This document shows, piece after piece, positions 1 to 6,338 of a stretch of 7,264 bases of DNA (position 1 is the stretch's first letter; every line of letters begins with the position of its first letter). Origin of the DNA: GH45 sp965370965. GTDB taxonomy: Bacteria > Bacteroidota > Bacteroidia > Bacteroidales > SZUA-534. A model generated the notes under the pieces. It saw nothing but the letters and a program-made list of their open reading frames with translations. It was not told the origin of the DNA and did not search any database. A program made the position numbers and the translations under genes. The stretch is from positions 1 to 7,264 of the forward strand of contig CBDUWQ010000198.1 in NCBI GenBank assembly GCA_965370965.1, written 5' to 3'.

Positions 1-870
1 CGTTTTGACGAGACGGTAAACACAATGGATATCCAAAGTGATTTATCTAATGAATTAGGAACAACACCTAATGTAAAAACCTTTGGTGAGGATAACCAGA
101 TTAAGATAACAACAAAGTATTTGGTTAATGCTGAAACAGCACCTGCAGAAGATATTGCCATGGCTAAAAATTATTTGGCAGGCGATGAACCTGATATTGA
201 TGATGTTGTTGAAGTAAAGATTTACAATGCCCTTAAAAAATACCTTGCTGATGGCACAACATTTAAAGAATTTATTACTGTACACAGGATGAGCTCCGAA
301 AAAGTTGGTCCAACTATTGCAGGCGACATTAAAAAATCGGCAGTTTATGCAGTAATATTTGCTTTAATAGCAATATTCTTATACATTATGTTCCGATTCC
401 GTAACTGGCAGTTTGGTTTAGGTGCAATTACAGCACTGCTGCACGATGTTTTAATTATTTTGGGAATTTACTCAATAGCATACAGTTTTATGCCGTTCTC
501 AATGGCAATTGACCAATCGTTTATAGCGGCAATTCTTACGGTGGTAGGGTATTCAATTAATGATACGGTGGTTGTTTTCGACCGTATTCGCGAGTACCTT
601 ATAACATTCCAAAAACGTGACCGCAAAGAGATATTTAACTCGGCACTTAACAGCACATTGAGTCGTACGTTTAGTACATCGTTAAGTACGTTTGTTGTGC
701 TAATGGTAATATTTATATTTGGTGGCGAGGTTATTCGAGGGTTTATATTTGCCATGTTGGTTGGTGTTGTCGTAGGTACATACTCGTCGTTATTTATAGC
801 AACCCCTGTGGTTTACGATACGGTAAATGCCGATGAGAAAAAACGCTCGTTAAAAGGAAAAAGGATATAA
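1..870 (+). CDS. secDF: Protein translocase subunit SecDF, C-terminal (SecF) part; 5' end outside window
   Basis: This is the SecF half of the Sec accessory complex, an inner-membrane, proton-driven machine that helps pull secreted proteins across the membrane after SecYEG/SecA. The frame is open from base 1. The first in-frame ATG, at 25, lies inside the periplasmic domain, so it is not the start; 289 codons are visible. Counting from that ATG, residues 1-95 are the periplasmic domain, followed by membrane segments at about 105-122, 130-151, 165-184, 218-233 and 238-262. The SecF signature GYSINDTVVVFDRIRE at 175-190 is intact. SecF's first membrane helix and all of SecD must lie upstream. 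Bacteroidota usually carry one fused SecDF of about 1000 residues, so fusion is likely but cannot be seen here. The tail is short and basic (KKRSLKGKRI). The gene ends 41 bases before a terminator hairpin, so it is probably the last gene of its transcript. Confidence 0.95.
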   Translation, partial: RFDETVNTMDIQSDLSNELGTTPNVKTFGEDNQIKITTKYLVNAETAPAEDIAMAKNYLAGDEPDIDDVVEVKIYNALKKYLADGTTFKEFITVHRMSSEKVGPTIAGDIKKSAVYAVIFALIAIFLYIMFRFRNWQFGLGAITALLHDVLIILGIYSIAYSFMPFSMAIDQSFIAAILTVVGYSINDTVVVFDRIREYLITFQKRDRKEIFNSALNSTLSRTFSTSLSTFVVLMVIFIFGGEVIRGFIFAMLVGVVVGTYSSLFIATPVVYDTVNADEKKRSLKGKRI

Positions 871-911
871 CCCAATATTATTGAAACTATTTTATAACAA
901 TATAGATTAAT

Positions 912-941
912 AAAAAAGCCCCAACTTAAAGGGGCTTTTTT
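912..941. terminator. Bidirectional rho-independent terminator between secDF and the convergent SpoIID gene
   Basis: An 11-bp perfect stem (A6-GCCCC paired with GGGGC-T6) closes an 8-base loop (923-930). Because the stem starts with six A and ends with six T, each strand gives a GC-rich hairpin followed by a U tract, so it can stop transcripts from both sides. It serves secDF (+). It should also end the minus-strand operon, whose last gene has its stop codon (926-928) within the loop. The right arm of the stem therefore encodes the last residues of the SpoIID-domain protein. Confidence 0.9.
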
Positions 942-2263
942 ATTTCCGTATTTTTATAATAATGCATTAAGATCTCTTTATGGCTGTATCCTTTTTCGCC
1001 CATAACAGCCGCCCCAATTTGGCATAACCCAACACCATGCCCCCAGCCTGCACCCTGCAAAATAAATTTATTAGGGATGTTGTTTTTAATATCAATTTTT
1101 TTAATTGTAATGGCTGAACTGTATAGGTGTGTTTCACTTAGCCAACGTCTAATTTCAAGCTCTTTGCCAATGGTTAAGGATTTTTTTGTGCCTAAAATCT
1201 TAAGTTTAATCAACCTGCCCGATTCCCCTCTTTTTATGGGTATCAAATCTATAATTTGTCCAAAATCAATTTCTGATTTTTTTTTAATTAATGCACTTAA
1301 TTCGTTTTGTGTATATTCAATTTTCCAACGGTAAAAATTTGTTGTTGATAAATCGTAGTTATTCAATACCTGCTTTAAAATGTTTTTATCATTGGTATTG
1401 CAAAAAGCATTTGGGCTGCCATTAATAAAGTCAATAGCATTCTCCTCGTTGGTAAGGTCAAGCTTAAGGTTTTGACCCTGTTCGGTATTATCAATAACTT
1501 TAGTGAGGTAGGGTTTTTTTATTGACTCCCAACAGTTTTCAAATAGTTCAGATACCCCACCGCAACATTTTGAGAAGCGGGTATCGCAAATATTTTTATC
1601 ATGCATTAAAACCTCGCCATGTGTTTCATATACAGCTTTTGCAACATTTTGCTTTTGTGCTTTTGTAATTCCCTGATAGCGTTGGCAATGGTCGTCGGCA
1701 CAAACATCATAATGGGTATGATCTTCGTGGTCGTACCAGCGAATGTATTCACTATTGGTTTTATTAATGAGGTTTAATTTGGTTTTATTTTTATTAAGCC
1801 TGTTTTGTTTATCTATTTGTGCCAGTAACCAACTGCGCGAAATTATAGCATGTGCCTTTAGCAGGTTTAATGAGCTGTTGGCACTCATTTCTGACGAAAT
1901 TACACTTACAAGGTATCTTTCGATGGGTAATATGTTGATTACCTGAATATTATCATCAACTATCAATAGTTTTAAGGTTCCTTGGAACTTTTGAGCCTCT
2001 TTTTGTTCCCAATGAAACCCTATACCAATGGTTACATCCATTAATTCAAAATAGTTGTTCAATAAATTGTTTGGCATTAACGATACCTGCTTATTAAATT
2101 TTAGTGAACTACCATTATTTGTTATTATAATTTTGCCATTGCTAATTTGGGCTGTGCATTTATTGTAACAGTTTTTTGATGACCCCGAAATGTTAAATTC
2201 TCCGGTAAGGATAAAAGATATCTGCTCATTTTTTAATATGCCTATGTGTACGTTGGATTCCAT
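926..2263 (-). CDS. SpoIID/LytB-domain protein without a signal peptide
   Basis: This SpoIID-family protein has 445 residues. Characterised relatives (SpoIID of Bacillus and Clostridioides) are lytic transglycosylases that cut denuded peptidoglycan strands. Family motifs are present in order: LPIERYLVSVISSEM at about 112-126 with the putative catalytic Glu125; LKAHAIISRSW at 135-145; a His/Cys cluster H182, C188, H192, C193 before QRYQG, resembling the zinc site of clostridial SpoIID; CCGG at 233-236; and GWGHGVGLCQIGA at 406-418, then a GYSHKEILMHYYKNTEI tail. No signal peptide or membrane segment is visible and there are about ten cysteines, which points to the cytosol. I chose ATG at 2263, two bases after the stop of the preceding gene; GTG at 2269, overlapping that stop as GTGA, is the alternative. 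It is the last gene of the GT2-DUF4922-SpoIID operon. Domain assignment is firm, but substrate and location are inferred. Confidence 0.88.
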   Translation of the reverse strand: MESNVHIGILKNEQISFILTGEFNISGSSKNCYNKCTAQISNGKIIITNNGSSLKFNKQVSLMPNNLLNNYFELMDVTIGIGFHWEQKEAQKFQGTLKLLIVDDNIQVINILPIERYLVSVISSEMSANSSLNLLKAHAIISRSWLLAQIDKQNRLNKNKTKLNLINKTNSEYIRWYDHEDHTHYDVCADDHCQRYQGITKAQKQNVAKAVYETHGEVLMHDKNICDTRFSKCCGGVSELFENCWESIKKPYLTKVIDNTEQGQNLKLDLTNEENAIDFINGSPNAFCNTNDKNILKQVLNNYDLSTTNFYRWKIEYTQNELSALIKKKSEIDFGQIIDLIPIKRGESGRLIKLKILGTKKSLTIGKELEIRRWLSETHLYSSAITIKKIDIKNNIPNKFILQGAGWGHGVGLCQIGAAVMGEKGYSHKEILMHYYKNTEIKKPL

Positions 2264-2265
2264 TT

Positions 2266-3219
2266 TCACAAAGCGTTCAATTCATTTTTTAAAAAATCTG
2301 TAAGGTTATTAAATGTTTCGGTTTGCATTGATACTTGATTAAATATATCAATAATATCATTACGTGTTATTTTATCGAAGTCTTTTTTTAAAGGTGTTAT
2401 TAGTGTTCCGCCAAAGTCGATTGATGCAGGGCTTAACAGTATATTTTTATTACCATTTTCAAAAAATTGCCAAGGGCGGTGCTTGCTGCGAGGAAAAACC
2501 ACTACATACCATTTTTTGTAATACCACGACAAAATATTGAGCATGGGCTCGTTACCTTTTACCAAGCCTGAGGTATATTCGTAAATCATGTCAAAAACCT
2601 CATTAATAGCTTCCCTGTTTTGCGATTCTAAAACTATAAATCTGCGTAGTGAATCATCAATATATGTAATATGAATATTATTGGACGATGGTATTGTTTT
2701 GCCATATAACGATTTAAGATTTTCAATTTCATTCTCGATGGGAATAAAACCACGGTTGCCTGCCTGAAAATGGAGATGGTCGGGTGCTGAAGCACCGCAG
2801 TTTGGTGCATTATAAAACGTTACCAATTTGGGTAATGATTTGCTTATATTTAAGAAACTTTTAAATGATGTTTTTATCTGCTGTGGTTTATGTTTTAACG
2901 TGGCAATTGTATAATGTTGGTTAAAAATAGGAAATGGATTGCAAAGTATCTCAAAATCATTTTCAAACATTACCTGATTCTGTTCAGGTGGCCTGTTGGC
3001 TGAGCATAAAAAGCACTTCCTTTTTTTTATTGATTTGGCATCAACTTTGGCCGCTGATGAAGTAATTCGCTTTGGATTATACTGTATATTAATACTAAAA
3101 CCATTAAACCTTAAGGTTTTTAGCTGAGCGTTTTTTAAACCTTTTAAATTATCGGCAAGCAGAGGCCAGTTGGTTTTTTGTTCGTTAAATAAGCTATCTG
3201 TTTTATTTTGATAGTTCAT
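2266..3219 (-). CDS. DUF4922-type protein of the GalT/HIT superfamily (putative nucleotide-sugar phosphorylase)
   Basis: This 317-residue protein resembles the DUF4922 family found beside SpoIID genes in Bacteroidota. The catalytic signature is DHLHFQAG at 147-154, that is HxHxQ with His150 as the likely nucleophile. This motif marks the branch of the HIT superfamily that includes GalT, Ap4A phosphorylase and plant GDP-L-galactose phosphorylase (VTC2), whose motif HLHFQA is very close. CFLC at 69-72 aligns with the CxxC half of the GalT zinc site, and His110 and His148 could complete it. These enzymes move a nucleotidyl group through a covalent His intermediate, so a nucleotide sugar or dinucleotide is the expected substrate; which one cannot be read from the sequence. 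There is no signal peptide, so it should be cytosolic. Its start overlaps the preceding glycosyltransferase by 17 bases, and its stop touches the SpoIID gene, indicating translational coupling. Confidence 0.85.
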   Translation of the reverse strand: MNYQNKTDSLFNEQKTNWPLLADNLKGLKNAQLKTLRFNGFSINIQYNPKRITSSAAKVDAKSIKKRKCFLCSANRPPEQNQVMFENDFEILCNPFPIFNQHYTIATLKHKPQQIKTSFKSFLNISKSLPKLVTFYNAPNCGASAPDHLHFQAGNRGFIPIENEIENLKSLYGKTIPSSNNIHITYIDDSLRRFIVLESQNREAINEVFDMIYEYTSGLVKGNEPMLNILSWYYKKWYVVVFPRSKHRPWQFFENGNKNILLSPASIDFGGTLITPLKKDFDKITRNDIIDIFNQVSMQTETFNNLTDFLKNELNAL

Positions 3220-4675
3220 TGTTGTTTTTATTAATTCTTGCCGTTAGTTCAATTGTCCTAAGTGTGTCTTTGTAATAGTTGTTTTTATTTATAGCTTCAA
3301 TACTAAGCAATGCATCAGAGTTTTCATCCCATCGGCGGCACATATATAAAGGGGTGTAAATTCGCCCAATTTTATAATTTCGGCTTATTGCAAGTCCAAC
3401 TGCATAGTCTTCGCCATAGCTTGTGTTAGGAATTTTTATATTGCGCAAAACAGGTGTGTAAAAAGCCCTTGGGGCGCCCAGCCCATTAATCCTAAGTGCG
3501 TTGTTTCTCCCATTTTCATAAGTCCATTCTTTATGGTCAATAATCCCTGGAGGAATTTCTTTCAACTTAAAGTTTGTCATTAAATATGAGCCGATAACCA
3601 TGGCACATTTTTCTTTATAAAAGGCAGTAATAATTTGTGCTATTGTGGTTTTGTCTTTATACAAATCATCGCTATCTAACTGAATGGCAAATTTACCGCA
3701 GTTTTGGTTATGAACAGCTAAGTTCCAACAACCTCCAATTTCCAAATCGGTTTGTTTGGGTATAATATGGATGATATTTGGGTGTTTTTCAGTATATTTT
3801 CTTATAATTTCAGTAGTGCCATCGGTGGAGTGGTTATCAACAATAATTAAATTGAAATTAAAATTAACCTTTTGCTTTATTACCGATTCAATGGCATCGG
3901 CAATGGTTTTATTGCGGTTACGGACAGGGATTATTACCGATGCTTTAACCGGAAAACCTATTTCATTAAATGAAATATCATTAAAGTGTGGGTCAAGATA
4001 TCCGCCAATCTCCTTTAAATGGGTTGTTACAGCTTTTTCCATCTCAATTTGAACACTCCGGTTTTTTGGGTCAACATATTCAAAAAGTGTATTATTTGAG
4101 TCTTTGACACGATTTTGAATAACCGAATATAGAGCCTCGGGAATACGGATGGGAAGATTGTTTTTGCTTAATGACAGGCGAAGTTGGTATAGCCCTGCAA
4201 ACTCAAAAGTGTCGAAAATGTTAGCTGTTGCATTTTTAAATGCCAATGCATTTATCAAAATTATTGGTCCAAAATTAAAATCATCGCGCAGACTGCCTTT
4301 TTGGTAATCAATAACCGGCTGTAAATTTTGAACACCATCGGTAATATCAATATAATTGGAATAAACCATGTTGGCGCCGGTGTCTTCAGCAATAGATATA
4401 AAGCGCTCAATTGAAAAGTAGCCAAGTTTTATTTTAACCTCACTGGTAATAAGCAGTGAGTAATTGGCATCTGAATTTTGTGCTATGGCTTTAACAGTTT
4501 TGGTATTTAATATACTGCCTGCTTTTATATGCTTGCATTTATTAAAATTAACCTGAGTTTTATTATTTGAAATTAGATATACATTTTTTACGTGTTGGTT
4601 TTGTTCTAACTCTGCCAATAAACTCTCCCAAACTTCAGGGTTGCTGTAAGGTATAAAGCAGTTTGCTGTTATCAT
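3203..4675 (-). CDS. Family 2 glycosyltransferase with two GT-A-like domains
   Basis: This 490-residue protein transfers a sugar from a nucleotide-sugar donor; donor and acceptor are unknown. The catalytic domain is the C-terminal half. It contains SVIIPVRNR (246-254), DNHSTDGT (280-287), the metal-binding DxD motif LDSDD (333-337), GED (421-423, the likely catalytic base region) and CRRWD (446-450). Residues 1 to about 200 look like a second, degenerate GT-A fold. ISNN, a VYSNYID stretch at 104-110 and a YQLRLSLSKNNLPIRIPEALY segment near 163-183 parallel the later domain (compare AVGLAISRNYKIGRIYTPLY), but there is no DxD. The first domain may be regulatory or structural. There is no membrane helix or signal peptide. 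It is the first gene of the trio and overlaps DUF4922 by 17 bases. The ATG at 4675 lies 25 bases beyond the hairpin that ends the hpf operon; no SD and no clear promoter precede it. Confidence 0.88.
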   Translation of the reverse strand: MITANCFIPYSNPEVWESLLAELEQNQHVKNVYLISNNKTQVNFNKCKHIKAGSILNTKTVKAIAQNSDANYSLLITSEVKIKLGYFSIERFISIAEDTGANMVYSNYIDITDGVQNLQPVIDYQKGSLRDDFNFGPIILINALAFKNATANIFDTFEFAGLYQLRLSLSKNNLPIRIPEALYSVIQNRVKDSNNTLFEYVDPKNRSVQIEMEKAVTTHLKEIGGYLDPHFNDISFNEIGFPVKASVIIPVRNRNKTIADAIESVIKQKVNFNFNLIIVDNHSTDGTTEIIRKYTEKHPNIIHIIPKQTDLEIGGCWNLAVHNQNCGKFAIQLDSDDLYKDKTTIAQIITAFYKEKCAMVIGSYLMTNFKLKEIPPGIIDHKEWTYENGRNNALRINGLGAPRAFYTPVLRNIKIPNTSYGEDYAVGLAISRNYKIGRIYTPLYMCRRWDENSDALLSIEAINKNNYYKDTLRTIELTARINKNNNELSK

Positions 4676-4700
4676 TAACTATATTGTATTTGTAAGTGTT

Positions 4701-4736
4701 ATAAAAAAGCCGTCTATTTAAATAGACAGCTTTTTT
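4701..4736 (-). terminator. Rho-independent terminator after hpf
   Basis: A perfect 16-base palindrome, GTCTATTTAAATAGAC (4712-4727), is extended by a GC pair of bases and by A6/T6 flanks. One position (4711/4728) is a C-A mismatch when read on the plus strand but a G-U wobble on the minus strand, so the fold favours minus-strand RNA. It begins 7 bases after the hpf stop and is followed by six U. It should end the rpsU-xerC-hpf transcript. Because the glycosyltransferase starts only 25 bases further on, it could also act as a leaky barrier controlling read-through into that gene. Confidence 0.88.
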
Positions 4737-4743
4737 ATTTTTT

Positions 4744-5052
4744 CTATTCAGGTTTTTTATTTCTTTGTTTTTCTTTGATTTTTTTTAATGGGCGCTCTAT
4801 GGCTACAACTGCCAAATCAATAGCTTCTTCAAACGACTTTGCTTGCTTTTTTGAAAACATATCGTTTCGTGGAATCAATACTTTAATTTCAGCCATTTTA
4901 TTACTTGAGTCTTCAGACTTTTCTAATCGAAGTGTAACCTCAGCACCTATTATATTGTCATAAAACTGATCAAGTTTTCCCACTTTGTTTTCAACAAAGC
5001 TTTCTAACTTAACATCTGCATTAAATCGCAATGAATGAATTTTTATATCCAT
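4744..5052 (-). CDS. hpf: Ribosome hibernation-promoting factor (HPF/RaiA family, short form)
   Basis: This small protein of 102 residues binds the decoding centre of the 30S subunit in starved or stationary cells and blocks mRNA and tRNA binding. It shows the family pattern: an N-terminal strand MDIKIHSLRF, a helix at about 12-30 (VKLESFVENKVGKLDQFY), strands with the VTLRLEK stretch near 39-45 and the EIKVLIPRN stretch near 55-63, and the long conserved helix KKQAKSFEEAIDLAVVAIERPLKKIKEK at about 68-95. It ends soon after that helix, so it lacks the C-terminal dimerisation domain of long HPF. I chose ATG at 5052 because family members begin with this strand and because GGAGGT sits 4-5 bases upstream of it. 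An in-frame ATG at 5064, two bases after the xerC stop, would add MEVT. It is the last gene of the rpsU operon. Confidence 0.93.
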   Translation of the reverse strand: MDIKIHSLRFNADVKLESFVENKVGKLDQFYDNIIGAEVTLRLEKSEDSSNKMAEIKVLIPRNDMFSKKQAKSFEEAIDLAVVAIERPLKKIKEKQRNKKPE

Positions 5053-5056
5053 AGTT

Positions 5057-5062
5057 ACCTCC
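5057..5062 (-). promoter_or_regulatory. Canonical Shine-Dalgarno sequence GGAGGT before hpf
   Basis: On the minus strand the junction reads TAA-AA-ATGGAGGTAACTATG. GGAGGT matches the 16S anti-SD core and ends four bases before the ATG at 5052. The first G belongs to the upstream in-frame ATG (5064). No other start in the window has such a sequence: rpsU, xerC, the glycosyltransferase, DUF4922, the SpoIID gene and the HhH protein are all preceded by A/T-rich or otherwise SD-free leaders, as expected in Bacteroidota. Confidence 0.8.
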
Positions 5063-5066
5063 ATTT

Positions 5067-5945
5067 TTAAGCTCGCGGATGAGCTTGGTTATATACTTTT
5101 TTTAATTTTTCAAAAGTTGTGTGTGTGTATATTTGTGTAGCTGACAAATTTGAATGCCCAAGCAGTTCTTTTATTGCATTAATATCGGCTCCGTTATTTA
5201 GCATTTGGGTAGCAAAAGTGTGTCTCAAAATGTGAGGACTCCTTTTTTCAAGCGTGGTTACGCTACTTAAATATTTGTTTACAATTCGGTAAACCAATTT
5301 GTCGTATGCCTTATTTCCATCAATTGTAACAAACACTATATTATGATTTACAGGCAATAAGCTGCGTTGGGTTAAATATTCTTTAATTTCTTTGTTGAGC
5401 TCAATACTAAACGGTATTATCCTTTCTTTATTGCGTTTTCCCAACACTTTTAACTGCCCCAGTTTTAAATCAATATTTTGGGTGGTAAGATTAACCAGTT
5501 CGTTTAGCCGTATTCCCGTACTGTAAAACATAAGCATTATTGTTCGGTCGCGAACTCCCTCAAATGTTGCCGGAAATGTAAATTGATCAAAAAGCATATC
5601 CATTGATGATTTGCTTACAAAATGGGGTAGTTTTTTGCCCATTTTAGGCAATACCACTTTATCGGTTGGTATTGTTTCAATAATACCATCGCGGTACAAA
5701 AACTTATAAAATGATTTTAGGGTTGTAATTTTTCTATTTACAGAACGGGGGGAATTGCCACTCTCCAATAAAAAAATAATCCACTTGCGGATAATTTTAT
5801 GATTACCTGCAACCGGATTAAAATTTGAATCAATACTATTGCAAAACTTCACATATTGCTCTAAATCACTTTTATAAGAGCGTATTGTGTGTTTTGAATA
5901 TCTTCTCTCGTTAGTGAGATACCTAAAAAATGAGTTAATATACAT
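5067..5945 (-). CDS. xerC: Site-specific tyrosine recombinase XerC/XerD family
   Basis: This 292-residue tyrosine recombinase is of the Xer type, which resolves chromosome dimers at the dif site through strand cleavage and a covalent 3'-phosphotyrosine. The N-terminal SAM-like DNA-binding domain spans about 1-90, with RYSKHTIRSYKSDLEQY at 15-31. The catalytic domain has the full set of active-site residues: Arg146 (TGIRLNEL), Lys170 (LGKRNKER), His238 and Arg241 (PHILRHTFATQ), His264 (LLGHSNL) and Tyr273 (QIYTHTT). Length and motif spacing are those of XerC/XerD, and its place between two ribosome genes argues for the housekeeping enzyme and against a mobile-element integrase. XerC versus XerD cannot be settled here. 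It starts 43 bases after rpsU with no SD and ends 2-14 bases before hpf, depending on which hpf start is used. Confidence 0.93.
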   Translation of the reverse strand: MYINSFFRYLTNERRYSKHTIRSYKSDLEQYVKFCNSIDSNFNPVAGNHKIIRKWIIFLLESGNSPRSVNRKITTLKSFYKFLYRDGIIETIPTDKVVLPKMGKKLPHFVSKSSMDMLFDQFTFPATFEGVRDRTIMLMFYSTGIRLNELVNLTTQNIDLKLGQLKVLGKRNKERIIPFSIELNKEIKEYLTQRSLLPVNHNIVFVTIDGNKAYDKLVYRIVNKYLSSVTTLEKRSPHILRHTFATQMLNNGADINAIKELLGHSNLSATQIYTHTTFEKLKKVYNQAHPRA

Positions 5946-5988
5946 AGGCTAACAGTTGCCCGTATATCAATTTGATTTAGCAAATAGT

Positions 5989-6186
5989 TTAAATTGCTTC
6001 CTCTTTGTTCTGCAGTTGCTGAATATAAACGGCTTTAATAAGCTCTTCTCTTTTGATAACAGACGGCTTTCTATACACCTGTCTTGATCTTAATTCCTTT
6101 ATTACGCCTGTTTTTTCAAACTTTCTTTTGAACTTTTTTAACGCTCTGTCTATATTTTCACCTTCTTTTACTGGTATTACAATCAT
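5989..6186 (-). CDS. rpsU: 30S ribosomal protein bS21
   Basis: This 65-residue ribosomal protein has the conserved core ENIDRALKKFKRKFEKTG (10-27) followed by a basic stretch ELRSRQVYRKPS (31-42). In Bacteroidota ribosomes bS21, together with bS18 and bS6, holds the 3' tail of 16S rRNA so that the anti-SD is hidden; this is established for Flavobacterium johnsoniae. A tyrosine at position 54, in the C-terminal part, is at the place I recall as touching that tail. The leader of about 30 bases is A/T-rich and has no SD, unlike the very strong SD reported for rpsU in Flavobacteriales, so the autoregulation known there is not evident here. It is the first gene of the rpsU-xerC-hpf operon, with a promoter just upstream. 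Confidence 0.96.
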   Translation of the reverse strand: MIVIPVKEGENIDRALKKFKRKFEKTGVIKELRSRQVYRKPSVIKREELIKAVYIQQLQNKEEAI

Positions 6187-6222
6187 ATTGCTTAATATTT
6201 AACATCAAAAATTATGAGGCTG

Positions 6223-6253
6223 CAAATTTAGAACATTGATATACAATTACAAA
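6223..6253 (-). promoter_or_regulatory. Bacteroidota-type promoter for the rpsU-xerC-hpf operon
   Basis: On the minus strand, TTTG (6253-6250) is followed by a 19-base spacer and TAAATTTG (6230-6223). This is an exact match to the primary sigma factor pattern of Bacteroidota, -33 TTTG and -7 TAnnTTTG. Transcription should start near 6215-6218, giving a leader of about 30 bases to the rpsU ATG at 6186. It lies in the 152-base gap between rpsU and the HhH gene, which holds no other recognisable element. Confidence 0.75.
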
Positions 6254-6338
6254 TTTTTATTGAATATTTTTTTAATAAATTTTATTTGCCAATAAAGTTA
6301 TAAAATTACCTTGGTAAATCAAACTAAAAAACAAAAAA

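Noticed and set aside
55..755. Minus-strand open frames of 76 and 95 codons opposite secDF
   Set aside because: They are antisense to clear SecF coding sequence, with low-complexity products and no supporting start context.
1077..1334. Plus-strand open frame of 85 codons
   Set aside because: It lies fully opposite the SpoIID gene, whose motifs are intact, and its product resembles no family I know.
1743..1946. Plus-strand open frame of 67 codons with a hydrophobic product
   Set aside because: It is antisense to the SpoIID catalytic region; no promoter or start signal and no recognised family.
3756..4052. Plus-strand open frame of 98 codons
   Set aside because: It is antisense to the catalytic half of the glycosyltransferase; its hydrophobic look follows from the opposite-strand codons.
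4775..4963. Plus-strand open frame of 62 codons
   Set aside because: It is antisense to hpf.
5067..5945. Tyrosine recombinase as the integrase of a mobile element
   Set aside because: It sits between rpsU and hpf in a housekeeping operon, has XerC/XerD length and motifs, and no attachment-site repeats or cargo genes are visible.
6312..6326. Small inverted repeat TTACC-TT-GGTAA after the HhH gene as a terminator
   Set aside because: The stem is only 4-5 bp with almost no loop and no good U tract, too weak to call.
6187..6338. Possible small RNA, tRNA or riboswitch in the largest intergenic gap
   Set aside because: Only 152 bases, very A/T-rich, with no stable fold or cloverleaf; the rpsU promoter explains the one clear motif.
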